Shown one piece after another: positions 44,691-51,622 of a stretch of 64,000 bases of DNA. A program made the translations under genes and the position numbers. Numbering within the stretch: position 1 is the stretch's first letter; every line of letters begins with the position of its first letter. Source of the DNA: JANYCO01 sp031416415 (GTDB lineage: Bacteria > Bacteroidota > Bacteroidia > Cytophagales > Cytophagaceae); NCBI GenBank assembly GCA_031416415.1, contig JANOTP010000071.1:41471-105470 (forward strand), given 5' to 3'. Under the pieces are notes generated by a model. It saw only the letters and a list, made by a program, of their open reading frames with translations. It searched no databases and was not told the origin of the DNA.

Positions 44691-45557
44691 ATGGATATAC
44701 AAATTGATAAGACCTATTATAACCCATTATCCAAGCTGTTTAACTATGCTTTTTTCCAAAAGGTCTGTAAGAATGATAACATAGATAAGGAGGTAGAATT
44801 GCTGGAGATATCAGGTATTCTAAAACACTTTAAAAAATCTCCTACTTATTCAGAAATTATATCTTTGCTTTACTTTTATTTCAAAGATATTTATAGATGT
44901 GAATACATTTATAAAAATGAAGTAATCAAAGAAATCTACAAGAAGAAGAAACAAGCGTTTAAAGATGTAGTAATTCTAAATGAATTTGGTATCAATTTCA
45001 GCAAAGCAGATTTTTTAGCTGTAAATGGTCATGTAACAATTTACGAGATTAAAACAGATTTAGATAGCTTGAGTAGATTAGATGGTCAGATTGAAGATTA
45101 TTTAAAAGTTGCGCAATATGTTAATATCGTTACGTCTCCTAAGTTTGTAAATGCCTTATCTGAACATATACCTTCCAATGTTGGAATATTAGTTTTCAAC
45201 GAAAAGAATAAATTGGAAATTTATCGTGAAGCTATTTTAAACATTAATATTGATATGCAGGCTGTGTTTTCCTGCTTAAATAGTCAGGAGCACAGGAAAA
45301 TCATACATGATAAGTATGTTTTAGTACCGCAGGTTCCAAACACTCAGTTTTATAATACTTACCTTGCTCTTTTTAAGGAAATAGAGGACAATGAAGCTTA
45401 TGATTATTTTATTCAACAGCTAAAAAACAGAAGGCAAAACCTATTTAATCCTGTAGGCAAGGTTCAAAATGAATTGTTATGTGTTGCGATGAATCAGCGT
45501 AATAATATTTCCTTGGATAATTTCTTAAAAATATGTAATTTTCAGTTAGTTACATAA
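44691..45557 (+). CDS. sce7726 family protein (PD-(D/E)XK-like)
   Basis: The start at 44691 (MDIQIDKTYYNPL) is preferred over 44667 and gives 288 aa. The core reads FKDVVILNEFGINFSKADFLAVNGHVTIYEIKTDLDSLSRLDGQIEDY. Asp, then Glu-Ile-Lys, then the conserved D-L-S-R-L--Q---Y, match the sce7726 family and a PD-(D/E)XK nuclease-type active site. The family is named after adjacent Sorangium genes and has no assigned role. It is followed 26 nt later by an sce7725 gene, the usual partner, so the pair is a conserved module. Defence or DNA-processing activity is inference. Confidence 0.82.
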   Translation: MDIQIDKTYYNPLSKLFNYAFFQKVCKNDNIDKEVELLEISGILKHFKKSPTYSEIISLLYFYFKDIYRCEYIYKNEVIKEIYKKKKQAFKDVVILNEFGINFSKADFLAVNGHVTIYEIKTDLDSLSRLDGQIEDYLKVAQYVNIVTSPKFVNALSEHIPSNVGILVFNEKNKLEIYREAILNINIDMQAVFSCLNSQEHRKIIHDKYVLVPQVPNTQFYNTYLALFKEIEDNEAYDYFIQQLKNRRQNLFNPVGKVQNELLCVAMNQRNNISLDNFLKICNFQLVT

Positions 45558-45583
45558 ATTACTAACTCTAAATTTTTACAACT

Positions 45584-46522
45584 ATGTATTTTCCACTTTT
45601 AAGAAACAAGGCGGAGGAAATCCGTGCATTAATAACCCTTGCTAATATCATACAACCTGGCGGGAATGTATTACCAATAATTGAGCCTGTGAGGGATCAG
45701 GGATTAGACGGTCTTGTACGAGCTAATATTCCGTTTATATTAATAGTTAATCCTTCAGTTCCAGCAGGAAGACCAGGTCCACTATCTAGTGATCATGTTA
45801 TTAATAATATCGTTAACCCAATTGCAAATTATCCTAACTTAATTTTAGGAATTATTATTTCACCACAAGCAACAGCACAACAAATACAGGACATAGGAGA
45901 TCATTTCAATGCTTATAGTTTAGCTTTTATACATTCAAATAATAATGCCAATCCTGGGGCTTTAAATCCAGTTATTAATGGATTAAACAATGTAGCTTAT
46001 AATATTTTTGAAGTTGATAAGTTAAGTGTAGCATATATAAACTCATTTACCCAAAAACCTAAAATAATGCTAAGTGATTATTTTAACAAACTAGATTCTA
46101 ACATTAACTATCCTAATTATCCTAACTCTGAATTTTTTTCGGATTCGCATTTAAACTACGCCAATAAGGGATTTCAAGGAATAGGAGATTATCTAACTAT
46201 AGGAAGATTCTTTTCTCCAACTGGCGGCGGCGCCCACTCAGTGGCTATACATCTTACTTATAACGATCCTAATAGGAACGATGAAGTCTATGTATACCAC
46301 TATGTATCAAACAATGTTGGAGGTACAGCCAATCCCGGAGGTAAATTTTTTGAAGCTTGTCAACTGCTAGTTGATTCATTAAATGGACCAATTAATCATA
46401 TAAACACTCAGGGAAGCCAACAATTTAGAATATGGTTAAATACTCCACATTACCCTGGCTTAGGATCTGTAAAAAGAGCCTCAATGATGCACCATATAGA
46501 GCTAATGTCTGGGCTCGTTTAA
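45584..46522 (+). CDS. sce7725 family protein (beta-protein-like)
   Basis: The 312-aa protein starts MYFPLLRNKAEEIRALITLA and continues VLPIIEPVRDQGLDGL, the diagnostic start of sce7725/beta-family proteins. ISDYF-like LSDYFNK, FQGIGDYLTIG and HLTYNDPN--DEVYVYHYVS follow, then the C-terminal LGSVKRASMMHHIELMSGL. The related phage beta protein family is also uncharacterised in detail. It is co-transcribed with the sce7726 gene and ends before a strong terminator. No signal peptide or membrane segment is seen. Confidence 0.82.
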   Translation: MYFPLLRNKAEEIRALITLANIIQPGGNVLPIIEPVRDQGLDGLVRANIPFILIVNPSVPAGRPGPLSSDHVINNIVNPIANYPNLILGIIISPQATAQQIQDIGDHFNAYSLAFIHSNNNANPGALNPVINGLNNVAYNIFEVDKLSVAYINSFTQKPKIMLSDYFNKLDSNINYPNYPNSEFFSDSHLNYANKGFQGIGDYLTIGRFFSPTGGGAHSVAIHLTYNDPNRNDEVYVYHYVSNNVGGTANPGGKFFEACQLLVDSLNGPINHINTQGSQQFRIWLNTPHYPGLGSVKRASMMHHIELMSGLV

Positions 46523-46550
46523 AATATTTTGGGTTAAAAACCGAATTATG

Positions 46551-46586
46551 AAAAGGTTGAAAGGTTTAATCCTTTCAACCTTTTTT
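46551..46586 (+). terminator. Terminator of the sce7726-sce7725 operon
   Basis: A 14-bp stem (AAAAGGTTGAAAGG with its complement) has a 6-nt loop and a T6 run, 29 nt after the sce7725 stop. Confidence 0.9.
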
Positions 46587-46670
46587 CGTAGCTTTACTTA
46601 TACAAACAAGTAAAAACAAATAATTTATGGGATATAGCCTTTAACAGGCAGTAAAAATATATAAGAAAAT

Positions 46671-46836
46671 AATAGCGTTAGCTATTACTCTGTACTGATA
46701 AAAAGCGACCAATTTAATTAGTGACGTTCAGGAGTAATAGACTTATCGGCTACGTTATGCGTGGCGGTGTAGTCTATTGAACGTCTGGTTGGCTTGGTCG
46801 CTTTCCTTTCAGTCGGTAGCTATACTCCACGCTATT
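46671..46836. repeat. Long nested hairpin, structured element of unknown type
   Basis: Nested pairing is visible over 166 nt: AATAGCG (46671-46677) with CGCTATT (46830-46836), AAGCGACCAA (46703-46712) with TTGGTCGCTT (46794-46803), GACGTTCA (46723-46730) with TGAACGTC (46778-46785), and ATAGACT (46737-46743) with AGTCTAT (46771-46777). A GC-richer apex contains ACGTTATGCGTGGCGG. It is much more structured than nearby intergenic DNA. It could be a recombination site or a structured RNA. It fills most of the gap before the T9SS cargo gene. Confidence 0.6.
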
Positions 46837-46888
46837 TTTTTATAACCCGACTAACTAGGAGTAAGTAGTCATATACAAACAAACTCTT

Positions 46889-47473
46889 ATGAAAAAAACC
46901 GTAAAAGCGACCAAACTCTTATTACTATTGATTTTATTATTCCAATTACAAGATGGATTTAGCCAGTGCAGCTGGTTTGTTAGTCCAGCAGGTACTCATA
47001 ATATTTGTACTGGAGAATCTGTTTCTAAAGGCTGTGCTTGGAATGGTTCCTCCGCAGATATTTATGTTATTGCTCCAGGAGATGATACTTTGTTTAGAGG
47101 TACAAACTCTTTAACCTTTAGTTTATCGCCAACAGTCAGTACTATATATGAATGCCATGCAGTTGTTACAACTGGTTGTACTGGTACTTATATTGCTACT
47201 ATTGGTATAAACGTTACTGTTTGTACTGGCACTTTAGATCAAATGGAAAATACAGGAATTACGGTAAGTAGGAATGGTAGTGAATATATACTGCTTACTT
47301 CTGGAAACTTTGGTGAAGCTACCATTACTAATATACAAGGTAGTATTGTTAAACAGTTTGTATTCACTACTGATAAAAGCGAATACGCTCTTACAAATTT
47401 AAGGATGGGTGTATATGTTGTATCTATTAATTACAATGGTAGACAGAAGATTTTTAAGTTAGCAGTTGAGTAA
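46889..47473 (+). CDS. Small secreted protein with T9SS type A sorting domain
   Basis: The 194-aa protein has a signal peptide (about 1-25, LQDGFSQ), a Cys-rich Ig-like middle (NICTGESVSKGCAWNGSSADIYV, about 38-112), and a C-terminal domain (TVSRNGSEYILLTSGNFGEATITNIQGSIVKQ ... GVYVVSINYNGRQKIFKLAVE). The latter is a type IX type A sorting signal. It should be exported across the outer membrane and anchored or released. The function of the passenger is unknown. Its presence on an accessory segment suggests a surface trait. Confidence 0.82.
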   Translation: MKKTVKATKLLLLLILLFQLQDGFSQCSWFVSPAGTHNICTGESVSKGCAWNGSSADIYVIAPGDDTLFRGTNSLTFSLSPTVSTIYECHAVVTTGCTGTYIATIGINVTVCTGTLDQMENTGITVSRNGSEYILLTSGNFGEATITNIQGSIVKQFVFTTDKSEYALTNLRMGVYVVSINYNGRQKIFKLAVE

Positions 47474-47481
47474 GTATTAAG

Positions 47482-47513
47482 AAGGAAGCTGTTTACTCCG
47501 ACAGTTTTCTTTT
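47482..47513 (+). terminator. Terminator after the T9SS cargo gene
   Basis: An 11-bp stem including G-U pairs (AAGGAAGCTGT 47482-47492 with ACAGTTTTCTT 47501-47511) has an 8-nt loop and a short T run. Confidence 0.65.
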
Positions 47514-47567
47514 AATTGCAAAAACACTAACTTTTAATTATCTTGAAAAAACTTAAAAATATTAGCT

Positions 47568-47732
47568 ATGGAATCTATAAAAGGGTATTTAGCAGTTACT
47601 GCTGAAGGAATTGATCAGTTAAATGAAAAAGTAAACGTACAAATCACAAAAGGATTTCAACCTCTAGGCAGTCTTATTGTTACTGTTTATAGTGGTAAAC
47701 CAATATTTTTACAGACAAAGGTAAAATATTAA
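47568..47732 (+). CDS. DUF1737-like miniprotein
   Basis: The 54-aa frame MESIKGYLAVTAEGIDQLNE... contains VNVQITKGFQPLGSLIVTVYSGKPIFLQTKVKY. This matches the DUF1737 pattern of a helix with V(N/x)-I--GWQPLGG and a final Q-MVKY strand. The function of the family is unknown; members often occur near phage or mobile genes. It sits between the T9SS cargo gene and the convergent transposase gene. Confidence 0.65.
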   Translation: MESIKGYLAVTAEGIDQLNEKVNVQITKGFQPLGSLIVTVYSGKPIFLQTKVKY

Positions 47733-47865
47733 AAAACGCCGGAAAAAATCCCGCAAAAGAACCCATACAAAAAACCATTCTGAACTTTCTCAATTTTTTT
47801 TTGTTAATACTATAGAGTATTTTCCTAAAATTCGTATTAGTATAGAGACGTATTTCATTTTTTAG

Positions 47866-48855
47866 TTATGCTACTAATCGTATTTTTCCTGCTACTACTT
47901 TAAATTCAGCGTTCATTCCAATGTATATTTTTACACGTTCAACATAGTCTTTTCTAGTCATTACCTTTTTAGTAGCACTAAGCTGTAGTTTAGTTTTCTT
48001 TTCGGAGTTTATCATCCTTTCAACACACTTATGGAATATGCTGTCTTTCCATTGACTTCTATTTATGCGAAAACTGTATTCGTTAAAATAAGTTTCAATA
48101 TGGTGTTTGCTTACATGACCGTGTACATGGCGTAACCAGGATTTTATTTTTTGTATTTGTGTGTTAGATGGATTGTTATTTTTTATTCTTTTATCCTGTT
48201 TAATAGTATATTCTTTTTTTAGTGGACTATATCCTCTCCATTCATCTGTTTTTACTTTAGCAGAAGTAGAAATATGTTTTTCAAAGATCTTGCGTAATTC
48301 AGCAGCACTATAATCTTTGATTTGCATTGCGTATACTCTTTTAGTTTTGTTTTTATTAGTAGTTTCTACAGCAATGATTGCTTTAATTTTTTTGCTTTTG
48401 TTTTTCCTACCAACTGCTCCCTTTTCAAATCCGCCGATTACAAATTCATCAACATATACTCTTTCAACCATTGGATACTGTTCAGAACTTTGCATTGCTG
48501 TTCTTACTTTTTTAGTAAATAACCATGCTGTATTATATTGGATCTTGTATTTAGAAGCCAGCTTCTTTGCAGAGATTCCGTTACTGGTTGTTATATCGTA
48601 GATAATATAGAATGCTTTTCGTAAACCAAATTTTACTTTGTGGAACATTGTATTAGAAGTACCACTTTCAACGTGTTTACATTTCTTGCAGACTTTAGTA
48701 TAAGGTTTAATCCCCTTGTAAAAATCTATGTTATTACACTTAGAACATTTGCATTCAGGCTTGAATTTTAAATCAAAGAGGTATTGTTTACAGTCTTCTT
48801 CTGTTTTAAAAGTTTCAATCAGTTCAAATAGTTCTTGGCTGTTAAAAGTCTTCAT
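47866..48855 (-). CDS. IS1595 family (ISXO2-like) transposase
   Basis: The 329-aa protein has an N-terminal zinc ribbon (CKCSKC...CKKCKH). The DDE-type ISXO2 transposase core has YVDEFVIGG (first Asp), KTDEWRGYSPL (second Asp) and HHIETYFNEYSFRINR (acidic third position). It appears full length with no lesion. Clear terminal inverted repeats could not be found on both sides, so the borders of the insertion sequence are uncertain; a right end near 49010-49025 (TGACACT) is possible. It is the only recognised transposase inside the 28-bp-IR segment. Confidence 0.88.
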   Translation of the reverse strand: MKTFNSQELFELIETFKTEEDCKQYLFDLKFKPECKCSKCNNIDFYKGIKPYTKVCKKCKHVESGTSNTMFHKVKFGLRKAFYIIYDITTSNGISAKKLASKYKIQYNTAWLFTKKVRTAMQSSEQYPMVERVYVDEFVIGGFEKGAVGRKNKSKKIKAIIAVETTNKNKTKRVYAMQIKDYSAAELRKIFEKHISTSAKVKTDEWRGYSPLKKEYTIKQDKRIKNNNPSNTQIQKIKSWLRHVHGHVSKHHIETYFNEYSFRINRSQWKDSIFHKCVERMINSEKKTKLQLSATKKVMTRKDYVERVKIYIGMNAEFKVVAGKIRLVA

Positions 48856-48940
48856 AATTACTTGTTTATGTGTCTCTTACCTTTAATTTAGAAAGATTTA
48901 TTCAGCCTACCACCTCTTTGAACAAGAAAGATTAGATTGT

Positions 48941-48963
48941 AAAACACTGAAAAACAGTGTTTT
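48941..48963. terminator. Hairpin upstream of the transposase gene
   Basis: AAAACACTG and CAGTGTTTT form a perfect 9-bp stem around an A5 loop. It may block read-through into the transposase or stop transcription from the other side. Confidence 0.5.
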
Positions 48964-49070
48964 TGAAGAAAATAGGTAAAATACAGGAGATCAAAACCGC
49001 TTAAAATGGCTAATTTGACACTTCTAATAAAAAATCTCTTGTTTTAGAAATAGATGCTACCTATATTTAC

Positions 49071-49191
49071 AATATAACTAAAACTAGTAGGAGTAATCTA
49101 CAGTAAAAGTGGCTGTTATGGGTTCCGACTAAAGCTCCCTTCTTAACATTCACCACCAAAGTGATTACTCCATTATAACTAGTTTTATATT
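49071..49191. repeat. Long imperfect hairpin with the shared boundary motif
   Basis: The arms at 49071-49098 and 49163-49191 pair through AATATA/TATATT, AAACTAGT/ACTAGTTT and GGAGTAATC/GATTACTCC. The apex adds GTGG/CCAC. GAGTAATCTACAGT inside it nearly repeats the motif at the left end (44205-44218). It lies directly next to the tRNA-like gene. Confidence 0.6.
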
Positions 49192-49193
49192 AG

Positions 49194-49265
49194 TAGGGGT
49201 GGCGAGAATCTAACTCGCATCTAATTGTTCGACAGGCAATTGCTTTATCATTAAGCTACACCCCC
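49194..49265 (-). tRNA. Degenerate tRNA-Asp(GUC)-like gene
   Basis: The minus strand folds as a cloverleaf: acceptor GGGGGTG/CACCCCT (first pair G-U), D stem GCTT/AAGC, anticodon arm ATTGC-CTGTCGA-ACAAT with T33 and anticodon GTC, a 5-nt variable loop, and T stem GCGAG/CTCGC. Two universal features are missing. The D loop AATGATA lacks GG, and the T loop is TTAGATT, so the G19-C56 elbow pair is lost. There is also a C-A mismatch at the loop end of the anticodon stem. It may be a mobile-element tRNA, a decayed copy or a tRNA mimic. Confidence 0.5.
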
Positions 49266-49326
49266 AATGTTATTCAAAAACAGTATTCATTGTCCGGCCA
49301 AGGTATCTGAGTACTGTTTTTTTATG

Positions 49327-49722
49327 TTATAAATAGTAGAGATTTTTTACCCCTACCTTTCTTGCTTTTATTTTACCAGCTTTATACATACTAGATGCAA
49401 TCATCGTAACTGTACTATGCATAGTCTTTGCTTCTTCTTCATCATTGATTTCCTCCATAGCTTCAATATACACAGCAATCTCTAATGCAGTAACTTCTTT
49501 CTTATTCGATCCTAACATTCTTTTCAATACATATTTTATCTTTTCTTCATATGTACCTTCTTTAGGATACTCACCTACAGACTGCTTTTCTAAAGCCCCA
49601 CCAAAGCCAACAATTGCATTCTCTATGGCTTCTAAACGACCATATAAGGTGTCAATATCTAAAAGAATTCTATTTCTCTCAGTATGAAGCTGTTCTATTA
49701 GTGTTTGATTATTAAAGGCCAT
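49327..49722 (-). CDS. Hypothetical protein with coiled coil and winged-helix-like C-terminus
   Basis: The 131-aa protein starts with a coiled coil (TLIEQLHTERNRILLDIDTLYGRLEAIENAI), then a Gly/Lys-rich linker. The C-terminal part (KKEVTALEIAVYIEAM...STVTMIASSMYKAGKIKARKVGVKNLYYL) reads like a helix-turn-helix with a short wing. It may be a DNA-binding protein of the mobile segment. No family is recognised with confidence. Confidence 0.65.
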   Translation of the reverse strand: MAFNNQTLIEQLHTERNRILLDIDTLYGRLEAIENAIVGFGGALEKQSVGEYPKEGTYEEKIKYVLKRMLGSNKKEVTALEIAVYIEAMEEINDEEEAKTMHSTVTMIASSMYKAGKIKARKVGVKNLYYL

Positions 49723-50034
49723 ATTTACCGATTTTATAATTCAAAGATACTTCATTCCGTTCACAAAAGCAAGAGTTAAGCCAATAAAAATTCAAGACTT
49801 TATATATTATACTTTATTTTAATCTATTTTGAATATATTACTATTGATAACCAGTTATTTAATATATTTATATTTATATATTTATTATAATCTATATCTA
49901 AAAAACGTTATAAGATTTAATGAAAGGCTATAAACTATACTTTATATAAACAAGGTAAATAGAAGTTTCACTTTTTTTAAGAAATATTTTAGAGAACAGT
50001 AGCAGGTTAATAATATAGATTGAAACATATTGAT
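49723..50034. other. Very AT-rich intergenic region
   Basis: About 310 nt hold no gene. The stretch from 49795 to 49960 is nearly all A and T (for example TTATATATTATACTTTATTT and repeated TATTTATA). It separates the divergent 131-aa and 212-aa genes and probably holds promoters for both. Confidence 0.5.
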
Positions 50035-50042
50035 TATCTTTA
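50035..50042 (+). promoter_or_regulatory. Candidate -7 element (TATCTTTA) of the 212-aa gene
   Basis: It fits TAnnTTTG apart from the last base and lies 24 nt before the ATG at 50066. This argues against the upstream in-frame ATG at 50030. Confidence 0.35.
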
Positions 50043-50065
50043 CAATAAGCTTAAACTATACTGTT

Positions 50066-50701
50066 ATGTCCAAAGAAATTACAAATTCATTTATCCTATC
50101 CTTAAGAAATAAAAAGGAGAATTTATTAGATCTGAACATGGAAATGGGAGAAATAATCCTTGATGGTATGATTAAGGATGAAACCTTACAAAAGGTACCT
50201 ATTATAAAATATTTCTATACTGGCTATAATGTTACTCTTAGTATTAGAGAAGGCTTTTTGTTAAAAAAAATCAGTAGGTTTTTATTTAGCATAAGTGAAA
50301 TCCCACAAAAGGAAAAAGAAGAATTTATTTCCAAACTTGAGATTGATCCAAAATACCAATCAAAAGTAGTTGAAAAAACACTGATCATGTTAGATAAAAT
50401 TGACGAACTGGGCAAAGCTGATGTTTATGCAAAATTATTTAAAAGCCTTGTTGCAGAAAAAATTGATATAGATACCTATGCTAGATTCCTACATGTAGTT
50501 CAACAAGCTTACTTGGAGGATTTGTTTGCTCTATACCAATCACACAAATCAAATGCTGGCCATACACAAGAACAAGGTTCAATGTTTGCAGGTTTAGGAT
50601 TAGTTAATGTCCGACCAGAAGTAAGTTCAGAAGGCGATCTCATTTATCATTATGATCCTACAAAATATTCAGCAAATCTTTTTCAGTACGGTTTTGATTA
50701 A
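50066..50701 (+). CDS. Hypothetical protein, possible DUF4393/Abi-alpha relative
   Basis: Starting at MSKEITNSFILSLRNKK gives 211 aa. The segment VPIIKYFYTGYNVTLSIREGFLLKKISRFLFSISEIPQKEKEEFISKL, then a helical VVEKTLIMLDKIDELGKADVYAKLFKSLVAEKIDIDTYARFLHVV, resembles proteins assigned to DUF4393 or Abi-alpha. That is by pattern only. There is no signal peptide; a moderately hydrophobic helix lies at about residues 45-70. It is the last gene before the right inverted repeat. An immunity or phage-defence role is possible, not shown. Confidence 0.6.
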   Translation: MSKEITNSFILSLRNKKENLLDLNMEMGEIILDGMIKDETLQKVPIIKYFYTGYNVTLSIREGFLLKKISRFLFSISEIPQKEKEEFISKLEIDPKYQSKVVEKTLIMLDKIDELGKADVYAKLFKSLVAEKIDIDTYARFLHVVQQAYLEDLFALYQSHKSNAGHTQEQGSMFAGLGLVNVRPEVSSEGDLIYHYDPTKYSANLFQYGFD

Positions 50702-50727
50702 TTTATTCTAAAGATTTTTATATTGCT

Positions 50728-50790
50728 ACAACCAAATTAATCTCAGCTTGTACCTTTGGTTGTACTAAAGATAAATTCTATTTTTAGTAC
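50728..50790. terminator. Two hairpins after the 211-aa gene
   Basis: ACAACCAAA (50728-50736) pairs with TTTGGTTGT (50755-50763). A second hairpin GTACTAAA/TTTAGTAC follows (about 50762-50790). The first is followed by ACTAAAG rather than a T run, so termination is likely but not certain. Confidence 0.45.
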
Positions 50791-50811
50791 AGTAAGTAAA
50801 TCTTAAAATAT

Positions 50812-50839
50812 TAATAAAACTTAACTACGTACTTCTAAA
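50812..50839 (-). repeat. Right 28-bp inverted repeat
   Basis: This is the exact reverse complement of 44164-44191. It is followed by TGTT, which also precedes the left copy. Confidence 0.8.
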
Positions 50840-50859
50840 TGTTTTAATTCTCCTGTTTG

Positions 50860-51456
50860 TTACCTATGTATCATACACCCAGTAGCTCTTTTCTCAGTTA
50901 TTTTCACAGGTTGATTACTTAATAATGCTTCTAGGGCCTCTTTTAAATAGTTTGAGGTCACATCACTTGCTACTTGAGGATTGTCGTCTATCGCACCTTT
51001 GTATTTTACAATGAAAGTCCCACCTTGGTTTTTTAGAACAAAAATTTCAGGTGTTTTAGACGCGCCAAATTTATCACATACCTTCTGTGATGGATCTGAT
51101 AAATAAGGTGATCTATAGTCTCTTTCTTTAGCTGCCTTGGCCATTTCATCTGCAGATTCTTCCGCATTGGAAGCGGGATTATTTGGGTTGATTAAAAGAA
51201 AAGAAACACCCTTTTGTTCATACTGTTGAATGAAGTCTTTGGATCTTTGTTCGTATATTTTTGAATAAGGGCAATTGTGACTTGTAAAAACTATTACAAC
51301 CACTTTGTTTGAGCTTTGACTGCTTAAAGAAACAGTCGATTTATCTTTGACATTTTGAAGGGTAAAATCTTCTACCTTGTCACCTACTTTATAACCCGTT
51401 TGCGCATGGAGCGAAAAGGGAAGCAGTAGAGCTAGTAAACAATAAATTTTTTTCAT
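50860..51456 (-). CDS. Secreted redoxin / AhpC-TSA-type thioredoxin-fold protein
   Basis: Starting at MKKIYCLLALLLPFSLHAQ (51456) gives 198 aa with a clear signal peptide. VGDKVEDFTLQNVKDKSTVSLSS and VVVIVFTSHNCPYSKIYEQR place it in the AhpC/TlpA thioredoxin-like group. The expected CxxC is reduced to a single Cys (NCPYS), so a peroxiredoxin-like one-cysteine mechanism is more likely than disulfide exchange. Its role is probably periplasmic redox control. Confidence 0.85.
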   Translation of the reverse strand: MKKIYCLLALLLPFSLHAQTGYKVGDKVEDFTLQNVKDKSTVSLSSQSSNKVVVIVFTSHNCPYSKIYEQRSKDFIQQYEQKGVSFLLINPNNPASNAEESADEMAKAAKERDYRSPYLSDPSQKVCDKFGASKTPEIFVLKNQGGTFIVKYKGAIDDNPQVASDVTSNYLKEALEALLSNQPVKITEKRATGCMIHR

Positions 51457-51622
51457 TATACCAATGTTTTTTTGCAATATAGAAATTATCATTAATTCTC
51501 AACTAATAATACCTTGAATTATTTAAGATCAATCTACGTGCCAGACATTATAAATATTTGAAATTTAAAGGGTTGATCTATAATTATTGTTGTGTATAAC
51601 TTAATGGGTTTTTTGCTTATAA

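Larger units (their letters stand above)
44164..50839. mobile_element. Accessory segment bounded by a 28-bp inverted repeat
   Basis: The 28 nt at 44164-44191 (core AGAAGTACGTAGTTAAGT) occur exactly, reverse-complemented, at 50812-50839. The bases just outside both ends read TGTT (44160-44163 and 50840-50843), which fits a 4-bp target duplication, though four bases can match by chance. The 6.7 kb between hold accessory-type genes in both orientations, a transposase, a tRNA-like gene and several long hairpins. The flanks on both sides hold ordinary genes. The segment could be a transposon, an invertible segment or a composite of insertions; no transposase for the outer ends is identified with certainty. 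Confidence 0.55.

Noticed and set aside
46671..46836. Integron attC site (apex contains GTTATGC, an R'-like core)
   Set aside because: There is no matching R'' core at the other end, the cassettes run in mixed orientation and no IntI-type integrase is present in the segment.
46589..46888. Retron-type non-coding RNA
   Set aside because: No reverse transcriptase is encoded nearby, so the structured region has no retron context.
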